Below, one piece after another: positions 15,945 to 25,074 of a stretch of 64,000 nucleotides of DNA. The notes under the pieces were generated by a model, which had not been told where the DNA came from, did no database searches, and worked only from the letters and a program-made list of their open reading frames with translations. Location of the stretch: NCBI GenBank assembly GCA_040222235.1, contig JAVKDO010000150.1:1-64000 (forward strand), written 5' to 3'. The position numbers were made by a program, and so were the translations under genes. Numbering within the stretch: the stretch's first letter is position 1; each line of letters begins with the position of its first letter. Source of the stretch: UBA6059 sp040222235. GTDB lineage: Bacteria; Bacteroidota; Bacteroidia; Cytophagales; Cyclobacteriaceae.

Positions 15945-18566
15945 TTACTCGTATTTTAGCGTCTTGGCAGGGTTCAACACAGCCACTCGATAGATCTGAA
16001 TTCCGACTGTTCCAAAGGCAAATAACATCACGATAACCGCTGAAAAGACAACTGCTAGCCATGGGAAGCTAATCCGAAAAGCATAATTATCCAGCCATTG
16101 GTTCATTCCTAAATAGACCGTAGGGATCCCGATCAGGGCAGAAATACCCAGTAGAACGAAGAAATCCTTAAAGAAGATTAATAGGATTTGCGGAATTGAA
16201 GCACCAAGTACCTTTCGGACACCTACCTCCTTTTGACGCTGTACGGCGATGAAGCTGGCAAGTCCAAATAGTCCTAGCAATGCTACGAACATAGCAAAAG
16301 TGGCGAAAGAGGCAAATACATCTCCAAAGCGCTGATCCTCAGCATACAACCTGGCGAACCGATCGTCAAGGAAAGTGTACTTCAAAGGTGCTGTTGGGAA
16401 GAAGTTCGACCAGGATGATTCGACATGTGCTAAGGCTTCTCTGGTGTTTTGAGATGAAATCTTCACTATGGTCTGACCAGGATTTTCCCAGCTATAATAC
16501 ACTGTAGGTTCAATTTTATTTTTAGAGCTGCCCCGACTCACGTCCTCAATGATACCGATGATCTTAATCTCCCACGGATCAGGCCCTACTCCAAACCGTA
16601 CGGTTTGACCAATAAGATCCTCTGATACCTGAAGGTTGAACCGCTCGATAAATGCTTCATTAGCAATCAATGCCGCAGTATCTGAAGCCATGTCTTCAAT
16701 AAAATTTCGACCATGAATGAAATTGACCTCCAGCAGCTCCATGGCCTTGTGATCTACACCTTGGATGTAGGTGGTGCTATTCATTGGGTCGGTCAGGCCG
16801 ATAATGGAGACTACTCCGGCGTTGGAATTAATATCAGACGGCCCGCCTCCGGGCAAGTTGGACATCTCAGCTGTTTCAACTATGGCATTATTAGACGTAA
16901 GCTCATCAAAAAAGGCCTGTTTTTTTGAAGTGTACTGCTCTCGCTGTTCCTCTGATACTCTAGGGTTAGCAAAACCAATCACTTGATCTATATCCATACC
17001 TATATCACGCGTTCGCATGTGATCTACCTGTTGATATACAATGAATGTGGCGGCTAGTAAGACGAGTGAAGCTCCGAACTGCACTACGACCAGGCCTTTT
17101 CGCAAGATCACACCCCTACCGGAATTGCGAAACTTCCCCTTGAGCACCTCAACCGGCTTGAAGCTTGATAACACCAAGGCCGGATAAAAACCCGATATAA
17201 AAGCTCCTGCAACAAAGAAAATGAGCAATGAGTACAAGAAGCGAGAAGACTCCCAAGTATGCGCCAACATCGACTTATCCACCAACGCCTGGAAATAGGA
17301 CAAGGATATCTCCGCTATGATCCAGGCTATGACTGCTCCGAGCAGATTGATAATAGCAGCTTCTATAAAAAACTGCATGAGCACCTGTCGCTTATGTGCT
17401 CCAATCACCTTACGGAGACCTACCTCTTTGGCTCTGTCAATCGCCTTGGCCGTAGAGAGGTTGATATAGTTGACCCAGGCGATGATCAATATAAAAATAC
17501 TGATAATCGACAGGACACTGATCGCTCTTGCATTTCCATTGAGCTCCGGCTCGTAGGTACGATCTGACGATAGATGTATTTCATTGAGCGGTTGAAGGGT
17601 AAAAACCAGATTGGCTTCATCACTCAAATACTTATCTGCCAAAGGGAAAATCTTATCATTTACTTCTTCATAATTGGCTCCTCTTACGAGTTGGACGAAT
17701 GTATAATAGTTGTATCCATTCCAACCATCTTGGTCAATTCGCTCTTTTAATGTAGCCAGAGATACGAGGATATCGAACTTGTAGTGCGTGTTCTGTGGAG
17801 TATCCTCAATCACAGCAACTACTTTAAAAGGTCGTTCCAATCCGCTATGCACGAAAATAGTCTCCCCGACAGCATTCTCTTTGCCGAAGTACTGGAGTGC
17901 CTTACTTCTGGTGAGCACCAATGTGTTCGGCTCGATCAGTAAGTCTGACCCGTCCTCATAAAGCACCGCATAAGTAAACAAATCAAGAAAATGCTCATCA
18001 GCCCCGACAACATTGGACTCTTCAATAACATTATCTCCTTGCTTGAAAGCTATTCTGCGATAGTCATAGGTCGTAGTGAAGGCGGTGATTTCCGGTAGGT
18101 CATCAGTGAGCACCTTACCAGAAGGTGCAAAAGACATAGCATCTCGTACTCCAAGCACTCCATCCGCCACCTGATCAGTAGTAAGTCTATAAAGTTGATC
18201 AGCGTCAACATAGTGCTGGTCATAACTACGTTCAAACTGAACATACTCGTTGATCAGCAGAAAAGCCGCCAAGCCGATAGCGAGCCCAAAGACATTCACG
18301 AATGTGTAGAACCGGTGCTTGACCAAGGTTCTGATGCTTATTTTGAGATAATTTCTAAACATACCGTTATCCTTAAAAATTGAGTTTTCAAAAAATGATC
18401 TAATGATAGAGGGTCTGAAGAGCAAAAGGACGGCTATCAAATGTCTCCATTCAGAGAAGCTTTGTTGGTCGCGCTGATAAAGCTCTTCCAAGTCACCCTG
18501 GATATCATGGTAGTAGTCAGGGTCGCAGTACCATTTAAAAAAACCGTCTGCCAGGCGCTTGATCAT
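15945..18566 (-). CDS. PadR-linked FtsX/MacB-type ABC permease (cassette A)
   Basis: 873 residues from the ATG at 18566, which forms a 4-base ATGA overlap with the PadR stop; the longer frame to 18608 lies inside padR. Order: a prefix domain with the motif DIQGDLEELYQRD (residues ~18-30), first transmembrane helix near FYTFVNVFGLAIGLAAFLL, periplasmic MacB-like domain, FtsX core (AWVNYINLSTAKAIDRAKEVGLRKVIGA), then a second periplasmic domain and FtsX core (RQKEVGVRKVLGA). This duplicated layout, with no ATPase gene nearby, matches 'orphan' permeases of Cytophagales. It probably pairs with a distant MacB-like ATPase or acts as a sensor; the exported substrate is unknown. Confidence 0.9.
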   Translation of the reverse strand: MIKRLADGFFKWYCDPDYYHDIQGDLEELYQRDQQSFSEWRHLIAVLLLFRPSIIRSFFENSIFKDNGMFRNYLKISIRTLVKHRFYTFVNVFGLAIGLAAFLLINEYVQFERSYDQHYVDADQLYRLTTDQVADGVLGVRDAMSFAPSGKVLTDDLPEITAFTTTYDYRRIAFKQGDNVIEESNVVGADEHFLDLFTYAVLYEDGSDLLIEPNTLVLTRSKALQYFGKENAVGETIFVHSGLERPFKVVAVIEDTPQNTHYKFDILVSLATLKERIDQDGWNGYNYYTFVQLVRGANYEEVNDKIFPLADKYLSDEANLVFTLQPLNEIHLSSDRTYEPELNGNARAISVLSIISIFILIIAWVNYINLSTAKAIDRAKEVGLRKVIGAHKRQVLMQFFIEAAIINLLGAVIAWIIAEISLSYFQALVDKSMLAHTWESSRFLYSLLIFFVAGAFISGFYPALVLSSFKPVEVLKGKFRNSGRGVILRKGLVVVQFGASLVLLAATFIVYQQVDHMRTRDIGMDIDQVIGFANPRVSEEQREQYTSKKQAFFDELTSNNAIVETAEMSNLPGGGPSDINSNAGVVSIIGLTDPMNSTTYIQGVDHKAMELLEVNFIHGRNFIEDMASDTAALIANEAFIERFNLQVSEDLIGQTVRFGVGPDPWEIKIIGIIEDVSRGSSKNKIEPTVYYSWENPGQTIVKISSQNTREALAHVESSWSNFFPTAPLKYTFLDDRFARLYAEDQRFGDVFASFATFAMFVALLGLFGLASFIAVQRQKEVGVRKVLGASIPQILLIFFKDFFVLLGISALIGIPTVYLGMNQWLDNYAFRISFPWLAVVFSAVIVMLFAFGTVGIQIYRVAVLNPAKTLKYE

Positions 18567-18901
18567 GACATTTTCAGATCGAAGGCTATGGAAGGAATTG
18601 CATTCCACAGCTCTATTCTTATATCCTTGTTGTACTCCAAGGCCTTCTTGCCATATGAGGTAATGGTGAAGTAGCGTTTGGGTTTACCTCCTCGTTGCTC
18701 ATTTGCATCTCCCACTCGTGACATCAAGAAGCCTTTATCCTCCATTCGGCGCAGTGCGGACTGCAGCGCGCCAACGCTCACTTTACGTTGTAGTTTTTCT
18801 TCTATCCTATCTTTTACAGCCACTCCATAGGCTTCATCATATAAGACCCCTACCGTCAATAATACGATCTCTTCAAACTCTCCCAATTGATACTTCTTCA
18901 T
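18563..18901 (-). CDS. PadR family transcriptional regulator (cassette A)
   Basis: 112 residues. Opening KKYQLGEFEEIVLLTVGVLYDEAYGVAVKD and the winged-helix part (VSVGALQSALRRMEDKGFLMSR, RGGKPKRYFTITSYGKKAL) are typical of PadR. It is a short (subfamily 2) member without the long C-terminal dimerisation domain. The stop overlaps the permease start (ATGA). A palindrome and a 17-bp direct repeat lie just upstream, so it probably represses its own operon; an inducer is unknown. Confidence 0.93.
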   Translation of the reverse strand: MKKYQLGEFEEIVLLTVGVLYDEAYGVAVKDRIEEKLQRKVSVGALQSALRRMEDKGFLMSRVGDANEQRGGKPKRYFTITSYGKKALEYNKDIRIELWNAIPSIAFDLKMS

Positions 18902-18908
18902 AGCAAAC

Positions 18909-18967
18909 TCCTAAATGTAGTATTGCAATACTAGTGACTTTTGTCGAATGTCCTAAATGTAGTATTG
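18909..18967 (-). promoter_or_regulatory. PadR operator candidate, cassette A
   Basis: A 17-bp sequence TCCTAAATGTAGTATTG occurs twice (18909-18925 and 18951-18967; start-to-start 42 bases, i.e. four helical turns). The first copy runs into a perfect 16-bp palindrome TAGTATTGCAATACTA (18918-18933), 17 bases before the PadR start codon. This layout suits cooperative dimer binding. The divergent aldo/keto reductase gene could also be affected. Confidence 0.7.
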
Positions 18968-19080
18968 ATTTTTTCATCATAGAAAGATCAATAGTCGTCC
19001 ATTACCAACCGCTCGTCGGTGCGAACCGGTTGTTGATTGGAGCGACTTGACCAACAATGGTCATGCGCTATATTCGCCAG

Positions 19081-20097
19081 ATGAACTACAGACAACTTGG
19101 GAAATCGGGCATTTTCGTCACAGACTTATGTTTGGGCACTATGATCTTTGGTGAAACCGAAGGTCGGGGTACACCTGCGAAGGAAGCTTCAGCAATGATC
19201 CGCGCCTATATCGACGCTGGCGGCAACCATGTCGATACTGCCAATGTCTATGCTGGTGGTGAATCTGAGCGGATTACTGGTAAGGCTATCAAAGCAGACA
19301 GGGCTGATATCATACTGGCCAGCAAGGTCAACTTCCCTACCCTGAAGGGTATCAACAACTTCGGTCTGTCACGTCGCAATATCATCAATAGTGTCCATGA
19401 CAGTCTTGGTCGACTGGATACTGACTATATCGACCTACTTTATGTGCATTGCTGGGATCAGTACACTCCTCTAGAAGAGTCATTAAGAGCACTAGACGAT
19501 CTTGTCACTGCTGGTAAGGTGCGGTACATAGGCGTTTCCAACTTCAAAGCCTGGCAGCTAATGAAAGGACTGGCCATGAGCGATAGCAATCTTTGGTCAC
19601 GGTTTATAGCCGCCCAGTATCAATATAGCCTGGTCAAGCGCGATGTAGAGTATGAGTTCTCCGATCTGCTCTTATCAGAAAATGTTGGCATGGTGCCGTG
19701 GGGACCACTGGGTGGTGGCTTCCTATCGGGAAAATACAAGAAAGATCAGCGACCAGAGGACTTTGGAGATGGCAGGATCGGTGGCACACCAGATGGTAAC
19801 GAAGAGTCCTGGGAACGCCGAAATACAGAACGGAACTGGCAGATCATCGAAGCAGTTGGTCAGGTAGCCGAGGAACTCGATGCGACTTACTCCCAGGTAG
19901 CCCTGGCCTGGTTGCTGGCACAGTCAACGGTTGCAAGTGTCATCATTGGCGTTCGCACTATGGAGCAGCTCACGGACAATATCGGGGCGTCAGCACTGAA
20001 GCTCTCTGTCTCACATCTCGAGTTGCTCAATCAAGCGAGTGAATTGCCAGAGCTCTACCCCTACCGGATGATTCAGGCATACGGTCGTAAAGTCTAG
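19081..20097 (+). CDS. Aldo/keto reductase
   Basis: 338 residues from the ATG at 19081 (NYRQLGKSGIFVTDLCLGTM); two in-frame ATGs upstream (19057, 19063) would only add a non-conserved tail. The AKR catalytic set is visible: Asp/Tyr in HVDTANVYAGGESE, Lys in ILASKVNFP, His in LLYVHCWDQ. The NADP-binding C-terminal part is VASVIIGVRTMEQLTDNI. It is a cytoplasmic (alpha/beta)8 NADPH-dependent carbonyl reductase of the YajO/IolS-like group. Substrate unknown. It diverges from cassette A and converges with the TonB-C gene. Confidence 0.93.
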   Translation: MNYRQLGKSGIFVTDLCLGTMIFGETEGRGTPAKEASAMIRAYIDAGGNHVDTANVYAGGESERITGKAIKADRADIILASKVNFPTLKGINNFGLSRRNIINSVHDSLGRLDTDYIDLLYVHCWDQYTPLEESLRALDDLVTAGKVRYIGVSNFKAWQLMKGLAMSDSNLWSRFIAAQYQYSLVKRDVEYEFSDLLLSENVGMVPWGPLGGGFLSGKYKKDQRPEDFGDGRIGGTPDGNEESWERRNTERNWQIIEAVGQVAEELDATYSQVALAWLLAQSTVASVIIGVRTMEQLTDNIGASALKLSVSHLELLNQASELPELYPYRMIQAYGRKV

Positions 20098-20102
20098 CGG
20101 GG

Positions 20103-20615
20103 CTATTTCTTCGTGATGTTCAGCGTGATATTGTAACTTGACTTCTTCTGAGGCTGTGGAGTCGGTGATTTCGGTTTGGAACTCACGATCTGGTAATTGA
20201 CCTGTGTGGTACTAGTCCGTTGAACTTTCTTGGGTAGCTTGAAGTGTATCTTGATATTTCGTTTGCTTGTCGTACGAAAGCCTCTGTTGATGGCCTTTTC
20301 GAAGACCAATGATTTCACAAGCCTCAATGCTTCATTGTCACAGCCATAGCCGATTCCGTTTTTGACCTCCGCCTGGTTCACTTTTCCAAGACCATCTACG
20401 ACATAGTCTACATCGACTGTACCTTCTATTTTGTGCTCAAAAGCTTCCATGGGGTACTTCAGGTTTTCAGCGATATACTTCTTCAAGGCGGCATTACCAC
20501 CACGATAAGTCGGAGCTTTGAAGAAGTCGTTTGCCTTTTTAGGCTTACTCATACTGCAATCTATCAAAACAATACCTCCTCGCAAAGAGCGTTGGCTTTT
20601 GTGGAATTTCTCCAC
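20103..20615 (-). CDS. TonB C-terminal-domain protein without a membrane anchor
   Basis: 170 residues, or 149 if translation starts at Met 22 (20552). The middle part, GGNAALKKYIAENLKYPMEA to VKNGIGYGCDNEALRLVKSL, is a good match to the TonB C-terminal fold (conserved YP..A....IEG.V and GIG.GCD.EA). A TonB energy transducer should have an N-terminal transmembrane helix and Pro-rich linker; here neither is present, and the Pro/Lys-rich stretch is at the C-terminus. It could be a truncated or repurposed domain. It diverges from the DUF1573 gene. Confidence 0.75.
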   Translation of the reverse strand: MEKFHKSQRSLRGGIVLIDCSMSKPKKANDFFKAPTYRGGNAALKKYIAENLKYPMEAFEHKIEGTVDVDYVVDGLGKVNQAEVKNGIGYGCDNEALRLVKSLVFEKAINRGFRTTSKRNIKIHFKLPKKVQRTSTTQVNYQIVSSKPKSPTPQPQKKSSYNITLNITKK

Positions 20616-20654
20616 GGGTATATCTAAATTGTGGTAGAATTAAAGGATAGTAAA

Positions 20655-21050
20655 ATGAAAAGAATCAGTCTAATTGTACTTCTATTTGGATTATTCGCTG
20701 CGTCAACGAGTCATGCGCAGCAGATAGAGTTTGCATCGACAGCCATTGACTATGGTGAAATCGAAAGAAATGCGGATGGTGTTAGAGAATTTAATTTCAC
20801 TAACAGCGGTGATGTGCCCCTACTTATCTCAAGTGCGAGAGGTAGTTGTGGATGTACAGTTCCTTCGTTTCCTCGTGAGCCAATAGAGCCGGGTGCATCT
20901 AATGTGATCAAGGTGAAATATGATACCAACAGGATCGGGGCGTTCACCAAGTATGTGACATTGACGACCAATGCGTTAGAAAATCCGACCGTCAGGTTAA
21001 CGATTAGAGGTGTCGTGAAGGCTGCAGAGCCCACCGCTGGTGGTGAATAA
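20655..21050 (+). CDS. DUF1573 secreted Ig-like protein
   Basis: 131 residues from the ATG at 20655, which gives a clean signal peptide (KRISLIVLLFGLFAASTSHAQ). One DUF1573 beta-sandwich follows, with the family motif SARGSCGCTVPSFPREPIEPG and KVKYDTNRIGAFTKYVTLTTN. The paired cysteines in SCGCT are conserved throughout the family. Such proteins are abundant, periplasmic or secreted, and of unknown function in Bacteroidota. A terminator follows immediately. Confidence 0.92.
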   Translation: MKRISLIVLLFGLFAASTSHAQQIEFASTAIDYGEIERNADGVREFNFTNSGDVPLLISSARGSCGCTVPSFPREPIEPGASNVIKVKYDTNRIGAFTKYVTLTTNALENPTVRLTIRGVVKAAEPTAGGE

Positions 21051-21075
21051 TCGGACTTAAATATTATCAATACTC

Positions 21076-21099
21076 AATCCCGCTGTTGCGGGATTTTTT
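21076..21099 (+). terminator. Intrinsic terminator after the DUF1573 gene
   Basis: Stem AATCCCGC / GCGGGATT with a 4-base loop (TGTT), then TTT. Because the hairpin spans 21086, the GNAT gene must start downstream at 21119. Confidence 0.9.
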
Positions 21100-21118
21100 A
21101 TGCCCTCACCATAATCCT

Positions 21119-21577
21119 ATGATCAGAATAGTCCAAGCCACCGAAACTCATCTCGACCTGCTCATGCCCTTATTTAACGACTATCGTCAGTTCTATGGTC
21201 AGGAAAGCGATATCATGGGTGCAAGGATATTTTTACAACGACGAATCGATAAGAAGGAATCTGTCATCTTCTTAGCTCTTGAAGAGGATAAAGGAGTGGG
21301 ATTTACGCAGCTCTACCCTACTTACTCTTCCGTTTCTATGCAGAAATTCTATATCCTTAATGACCTATTCGTATCAGAAGAACATCGCAACAAAGGAATT
21401 GGTGAGAGACTACTACATCAAGCCAAAAGATTTACAGCTGACTTCAAGCTCAAAGGGCTGGCCCTAGAGACAGCCAGCGACAATCCCGCACAGAAACTCT
21501 ACGAACGTCTAGGCTGGATCAGAGACACAGACTTCTATCACTACTTCTGGACGAATACCGGAGATAAACTAGACTGA
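21119..21577 (+). CDS. GNAT family N-acetyltransferase
   Basis: 152 residues from the ATG at 21119. The acetyl-CoA site is visible as NDLFVSEEHRNKGIGERLLHQAKRF (motif A, RxxGxG/A), and motif B as GLALETASDNPAQKLYERLGW. The N-terminal alpha-beta part begins IRIVQATETHLDLLMPLFNDYRQFY. It is a cytoplasmic acetyl transfer enzyme to an amine; the substrate is not deducible. Confidence 0.92.
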   Translation: MIRIVQATETHLDLLMPLFNDYRQFYGQESDIMGARIFLQRRIDKKESVIFLALEEDKGVGFTQLYPTYSSVSMQKFYILNDLFVSEEHRNKGIGERLLHQAKRFTADFKLKGLALETASDNPAQKLYERLGWIRDTDFYHYFWTNTGDKLD

Positions 21578-21889
21578 AGTTGCATATAACTACTGCGGCT
21601 TGGTAAGACAATACTGTTATTTTAAATCGGATTCTAGACTTTCATTACTAATACGGATCCAACCGTAAGCAATTCATGCAAAATGAATGGGATAATCACC
21701 TAGCCAAAAATCAAGGTTTCCTCCATTTTCTGAGAATCCTGCGCAAGCTACTTTTGTCCTATCAGAATAGTAGCGCTAAGATCAACCAGCTATTTTATCA
21801 TTAGACTTATGTGCTGCAATGCTAGAGTTATTCTGATCAGTTAATCAGAGAAAAGCCATTCGAACATTTGAATGGCCTTTTTTATACCT
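21578..21889. other. 312-base stretch without a recognisable gene
   Basis: It holds only a 42-codon frame from ATG 21676 to TAG 21804 (start QNEWDNHLAKNQGFLHFLRI) that I cannot support as a gene, and the terminator at 21852-21884. No RNA gene was recognised. Confidence 0.5.
21852..21884 (+). terminator. Terminator-like hairpin before the GMC operon end
   Basis: Stem GCCATTC / GAATGGC (21855-21861, 21870-21876) followed by CTTTTTT. The AAAA on the left makes it weakly usable for minus-strand transcripts from the subunit-3 gene as well. Confidence 0.65.
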
Positions 21890-22486
21890 TTAGCCCAAAG
21901 TCCAAGCCTTAGTATCCTTATCAATCGTGGTGCAGGGATCATACTTACCTGGAATAGGGTCGTAGGCCAGCAAGCTCTCACCAGCCAGCTCGGTGGAGAA
22001 ATATCCCCAAACGACCATATCCTTCAGTTTTCCGAAGAAGTTTTTCTCAGGAGAGGGCAACATTTCTGTGCCCCATATCTTCGGATACTGGAAAGGATTG
22101 TCAGCTTCTAGCTGATCCAGGTACTCCTTCTGTTGTTCTATTGAGCATAGTTCAAAAGCCTGACCATACTGCGATTCACAGGTCTGCATCAACTCATCAA
22201 GATCTGATTTGAACTTGGTGGTATCTTCATCGGACATCACATTGCCCAGTAAAGCGTCCAGAAACTTCGGCACTCCTAGGTCCTTGGCACCTGGGGTATC
22301 CGTTTCCGGTAGGATCGTCTCTGCCAGTGCCTCAAGTGTGGCGGCTTGATGCATGCTCAACTGCTGAGGTGTCCAGTATACCTTCGGATCATAGGCACAG
22401 CTTGAAAACAAACTCGCTAATGCCGGTACTGACAAAGTATAGCCCATTGCCAGAGCCATATTCTTGACTGCTTCTCTTCTTTCCAT
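21890..22486 (-). CDS. Gluconate 2-dehydrogenase subunit 3 family protein (copy 1)
   Basis: 198 residues from the ATG at 22486. Starts further upstream would read through the GMC gene and the 2-base gap and are rejected. The N-terminus MERREAVKNMALAMGYTLSV with SLFSSC nearby is a Tat-like or lipoprotein export signal. The conserved part is TLEALAETILPETDTPGAKDLGVPKFLD, typical of subunit 3, the small chaperone-like partner that escorts the flavoprotein large subunit across the membrane. It lies immediately after the GMC gene and is paralogous to 62290-62820. Confidence 0.92.
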   Translation of the reverse strand: MERREAVKNMALAMGYTLSVPALASLFSSCAYDPKVYWTPQQLSMHQAATLEALAETILPETDTPGAKDLGVPKFLDALLGNVMSDEDTTKFKSDLDELMQTCESQYGQAFELCSIEQQKEYLDQLEADNPFQYPKIWGTEMLPSPEKNFFGKLKDMVVWGYFSTELAGESLLAYDPIPGKYDPCTTIDKDTKAWTLG

Positions 22487-22488
22487 GG

Positions 22489-24180
22489 TTATAGGTTTCC
22501 TTTTTTGAGTTGATCGATGGCGTAGTTGGCGGCACGGGCAGTCAATGCCATATAGGTAAGCGATGGATTCTGACAGGCGGATGAGGTCATACATGCGCCA
22601 TCTGTTACGAACACATTTTCTGCACCATGCACCTGATTCCATTTGTTGAGTACGGCAGACTTAGGATCATTGCCCATGCGCGCTGTACCCATCTCGTGGA
22701 TGCCAAGCCCAGGAGCTCCGAGATCATCGAATGTAGATATATTCTTAAAGCCAGCCTGCTCCAGCATCTCTCCGGCCGAGTCCTTCATGTCCTTGCGCAT
22801 CGTGAGCTCATTCTCCTTAAACTCGCAATCGAAAGTCACTGTCGGTAGCCCAAATAGATCTCGCTTGTCATCGTTCAGATACATACGATTGTCCGGATCA
22901 GGTAGCATCTCACCAAAGCCTACCAGGTCCATGTGCCATGGTCCCGGTTTCATCAGCTTGTCCTTGTAGTCAGCGCCATAGCCATCAGCATAAGTAGACT
23001 GCCCCCAGTTGTCGCGGCTTGCCCCGCCTTGGTAGCCAAAGCCCCGAACGTAATCGGCTCGTTTTGATGCATCGCTTATATTGCGGAATCGTGGAATATA
23101 GATGCCATTGGGTCGTCTGCCCTTGTAATACTTGTCGTCAAAGCCGTCTATGAATCCCATGGCGCCAACCCTGTAGTGATGATCCATCAGATTGCGCCCA
23201 AGTTGGTCACTGTCATTGCCAAGTCCATTGGGGTACCTATCGGAAATGGAGTTCATCAAGATGGCTGTAGTGCCGATGGCGGATGCATTGAGGAAAATGA
23301 TCTTTGCAAAATACTCAGAGGTCTCCTTGGTCTGTGCATCGATCACGCGAACTCCAGTAGCCTTACCGGTCTTATCATCATAGATGACAGAATGAACAAC
23401 TGAATGCTCTCTAATGGTGAGGTTACCCGTCTTCTCTGCATCCGGGAGTGTAGAGGACACACTGCTGAAGTAGCCAGCGAATGGACAGCCTCGCTCACAT
23501 CTATTACGGTATTGACATGGGCCTCTCCCATTATGCGCTACTGTGAGGTTGGTCACCCGTCCGCTGGTCATGGCGCGTCCGTCAAAGTTCTCCTTCAAGC
23601 TATCTCGCAAGTGCTGCTCTACGCAGTTGAGCTCCATGGGGGGTAAAAACTGGCTATCTGGCAACTGTGGTAGTCCTAATGACTCGCCACTGATGCCCAC
23701 ATAGCGCTCCACATAGTCGTACCATGATGCTAGGTCCTTGTAGCGGATAGGCCAGTCGATCCCTATGCCCTCTTTGGCGTTGGCCTCAAAGTCGAGCGGA
23801 CTCCAGCGATAAGTATGGCGACCCCAGGTCAGGGAACGACCTCCCACTTGATAGCCTCGGATCCAATCAAAGCGCCTGTCCTCATCATAGGGATGCTCCT
23901 TGTCATTGACGAAGTTGTCCTTGTTGGCATAGCCAATCCAGCCCGTACGGTTTTGTTTATCATACTGGTTAATCATTTCTGCTGGAAGAGCTCCACGATT
24001 AGGCATGTCCCAATCATCAAGGTTCGCCTTAGGATAGTCGAGGTGCTTGATCATCCTTCCACGTTCGAGGACAAGTGTTTTGAGGCCTTTCTCGGTAAGT
24101 TCTTTTGCGGACCAGCCTCCGCTGATCCCAGAGCCTACGACAATCGCGTCGTAGGTATTAGGGTTGTCTTGTTTGGGCAT
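22489..24180 (-). CDS. GMC-family FAD-dependent dehydrogenase, large subunit (copy 1)
   Basis: 563 residues from the ATG at 24180. The FAD-binding dinucleotide fold is AIVVGSGISGGWSAKELTEK, and the C-terminal GMC active-site region holds HEMGTARMG and NPSLTYMALTARA. A cysteine cluster C-x5-C-x3-C (GPCQYRNRCERGCPFAG, about residues 222-236) lies where bacterial FAD-glucose dehydrogenases hold an iron-sulfur cluster, suggesting electron exit to a cytochrome. There is no own signal peptide; export would be by hitch-hiking with subunit 3. It probably oxidises a sugar or sugar acid. It is the first gene of a two-gene operon. Confidence 0.92.
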   Translation of the reverse strand: MPKQDNPNTYDAIVVGSGISGGWSAKELTEKGLKTLVLERGRMIKHLDYPKANLDDWDMPNRGALPAEMINQYDKQNRTGWIGYANKDNFVNDKEHPYDEDRRFDWIRGYQVGGRSLTWGRHTYRWSPLDFEANAKEGIGIDWPIRYKDLASWYDYVERYVGISGESLGLPQLPDSQFLPPMELNCVEQHLRDSLKENFDGRAMTSGRVTNLTVAHNGRGPCQYRNRCERGCPFAGYFSSVSSTLPDAEKTGNLTIREHSVVHSVIYDDKTGKATGVRVIDAQTKETSEYFAKIIFLNASAIGTTAILMNSISDRYPNGLGNDSDQLGRNLMDHHYRVGAMGFIDGFDDKYYKGRRPNGIYIPRFRNISDASKRADYVRGFGYQGGASRDNWGQSTYADGYGADYKDKLMKPGPWHMDLVGFGEMLPDPDNRMYLNDDKRDLFGLPTVTFDCEFKENELTMRKDMKDSAGEMLEQAGFKNISTFDDLGAPGLGIHEMGTARMGNDPKSAVLNKWNQVHGAENVFVTDGACMTSSACQNPSLTYMALTARAANYAIDQLKKGNL

Positions 24181-24350
24181 AGGATTGATTAAAGTGCTTA
24201 TGGTCAATTTAACTATTAATCTGAATTATCGAAGTGCCATATCACGAACATTGACATAATGAAACCGGAGATCTCGCCCTGTATTATTCGTGCATCATTG
24301 AAGTTTGGTTACATTAGAATTGTATTAAGAGTTATCCAAATTTCCAGGTA

Positions 24351-24773
24351 ATGATAAGACACCTATCCCCCACTGAAAAATCCCAGAAAGACTTCTATCA
24401 AAGCTACAAATGCAAAGGCCCCATTGTGATGCTGAATATGCTCAAATTCAGGAAGCTCACCGATTATAAGGATCATCCATCGCTCGATCCGGGTAATGAG
24501 ATTTCAGGTCAGGAAGCCTACCGGTTGTACTCAGCGGCTACCCTACCCCTGGTGCAAAAAGCGGGTGGTGAAGTGGTCTATTTCGGTAGTATTGCCAACT
24601 TCCTCATCGGACCGGAGGACGAGCATTGGGATGCTATCCTGCTGGTCAGATATCCTGCTGTAGAGAAGTTTATCGCCTTTGCGGGAAGCGAGGAATATCT
24701 CAAGACCGCAGGACACAGGACAGCATCACTAGAAGACTCCAGGCTACTACCGACTGCTCTACCCTCTATGTGA
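24351..24773 (+). CDS. DUF1330 domain protein
   Basis: 140 residues. The ferredoxin-like dimeric alpha/beta barrel pattern of DUF1330 is visible: GPIVMLNMLKFRK, AYRLYSAATLPLVQKAGGEVVYFG, WDAILLVRYPAVEKFIAFAGSEEY and HRTASLEDSRLLPT. It is cytoplasmic and of unknown reaction. It diverges from the GMC operon and precedes the toxin-antitoxin remnant. Confidence 0.88.
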   Translation: MIRHLSPTEKSQKDFYQSYKCKGPIVMLNMLKFRKLTDYKDHPSLDPGNEISGQEAYRLYSAATLPLVQKAGGEVVYFGSIANFLIGPEDEHWDAILLVRYPAVEKFIAFAGSEEYLKTAGHRTASLEDSRLLPTALPSM

Positions 24774-24844
24774 GGCATTGGAATAAGCGGATCGGGATTG
24801 ATAATTACGCAACATTCTTTACCTATTTTCATTAAATTAGAAAT

Positions 24845-25063
24845 ATGAAGAAGCATTTGGAGATCAAGGATCAACTGTATAAACTCATTGAAAACTCAGA
24901 GGATGAGCATCTACTTAAAATGGTTTGCGCCATATTAAACGATGAGATGAAGTATCAAGCTAATCCCATTCAACTTACAGTTTCTCAAGAAAAGGAGCTT
25001 CTTCAAGCGTACGATGAAAGCCTCGATGAATCCAATCTCCTGGAACTTGAAGAACTCAAGTAA
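24845..25063 (+). CDS. Antitoxin-like small protein of a RelE/ParE-type module
   Basis: 72 residues, acidic and helical, with the C-terminus rich in Glu and Leu (LLQAYDESLDESNLLELEELK), as in antitoxins that wrap around RelE/ParE toxins. The N-terminal half (IKDQLYKLIENSEDEHLLKMVCAIL) resembles antitoxins common in Bacteroidota and lacks an obvious DNA-binding fold. It sits 11 bases before the damaged toxin frame. Identification rests mainly on size, composition and neighbour. Confidence 0.75.
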   Translation: MKKHLEIKDQLYKLIENSEDEHLLKMVCAILNDEMKYQANPIQLTVSQEKELLQAYDESLDESNLLELEELK

Positions 25064-25074
25064 AAGAACACCAA

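Noticed and set aside
21676..21804. 42-codon frame between the GNAT and subunit-3 genes
   Set aside because: Too short, no start signals, and no conserved motif.
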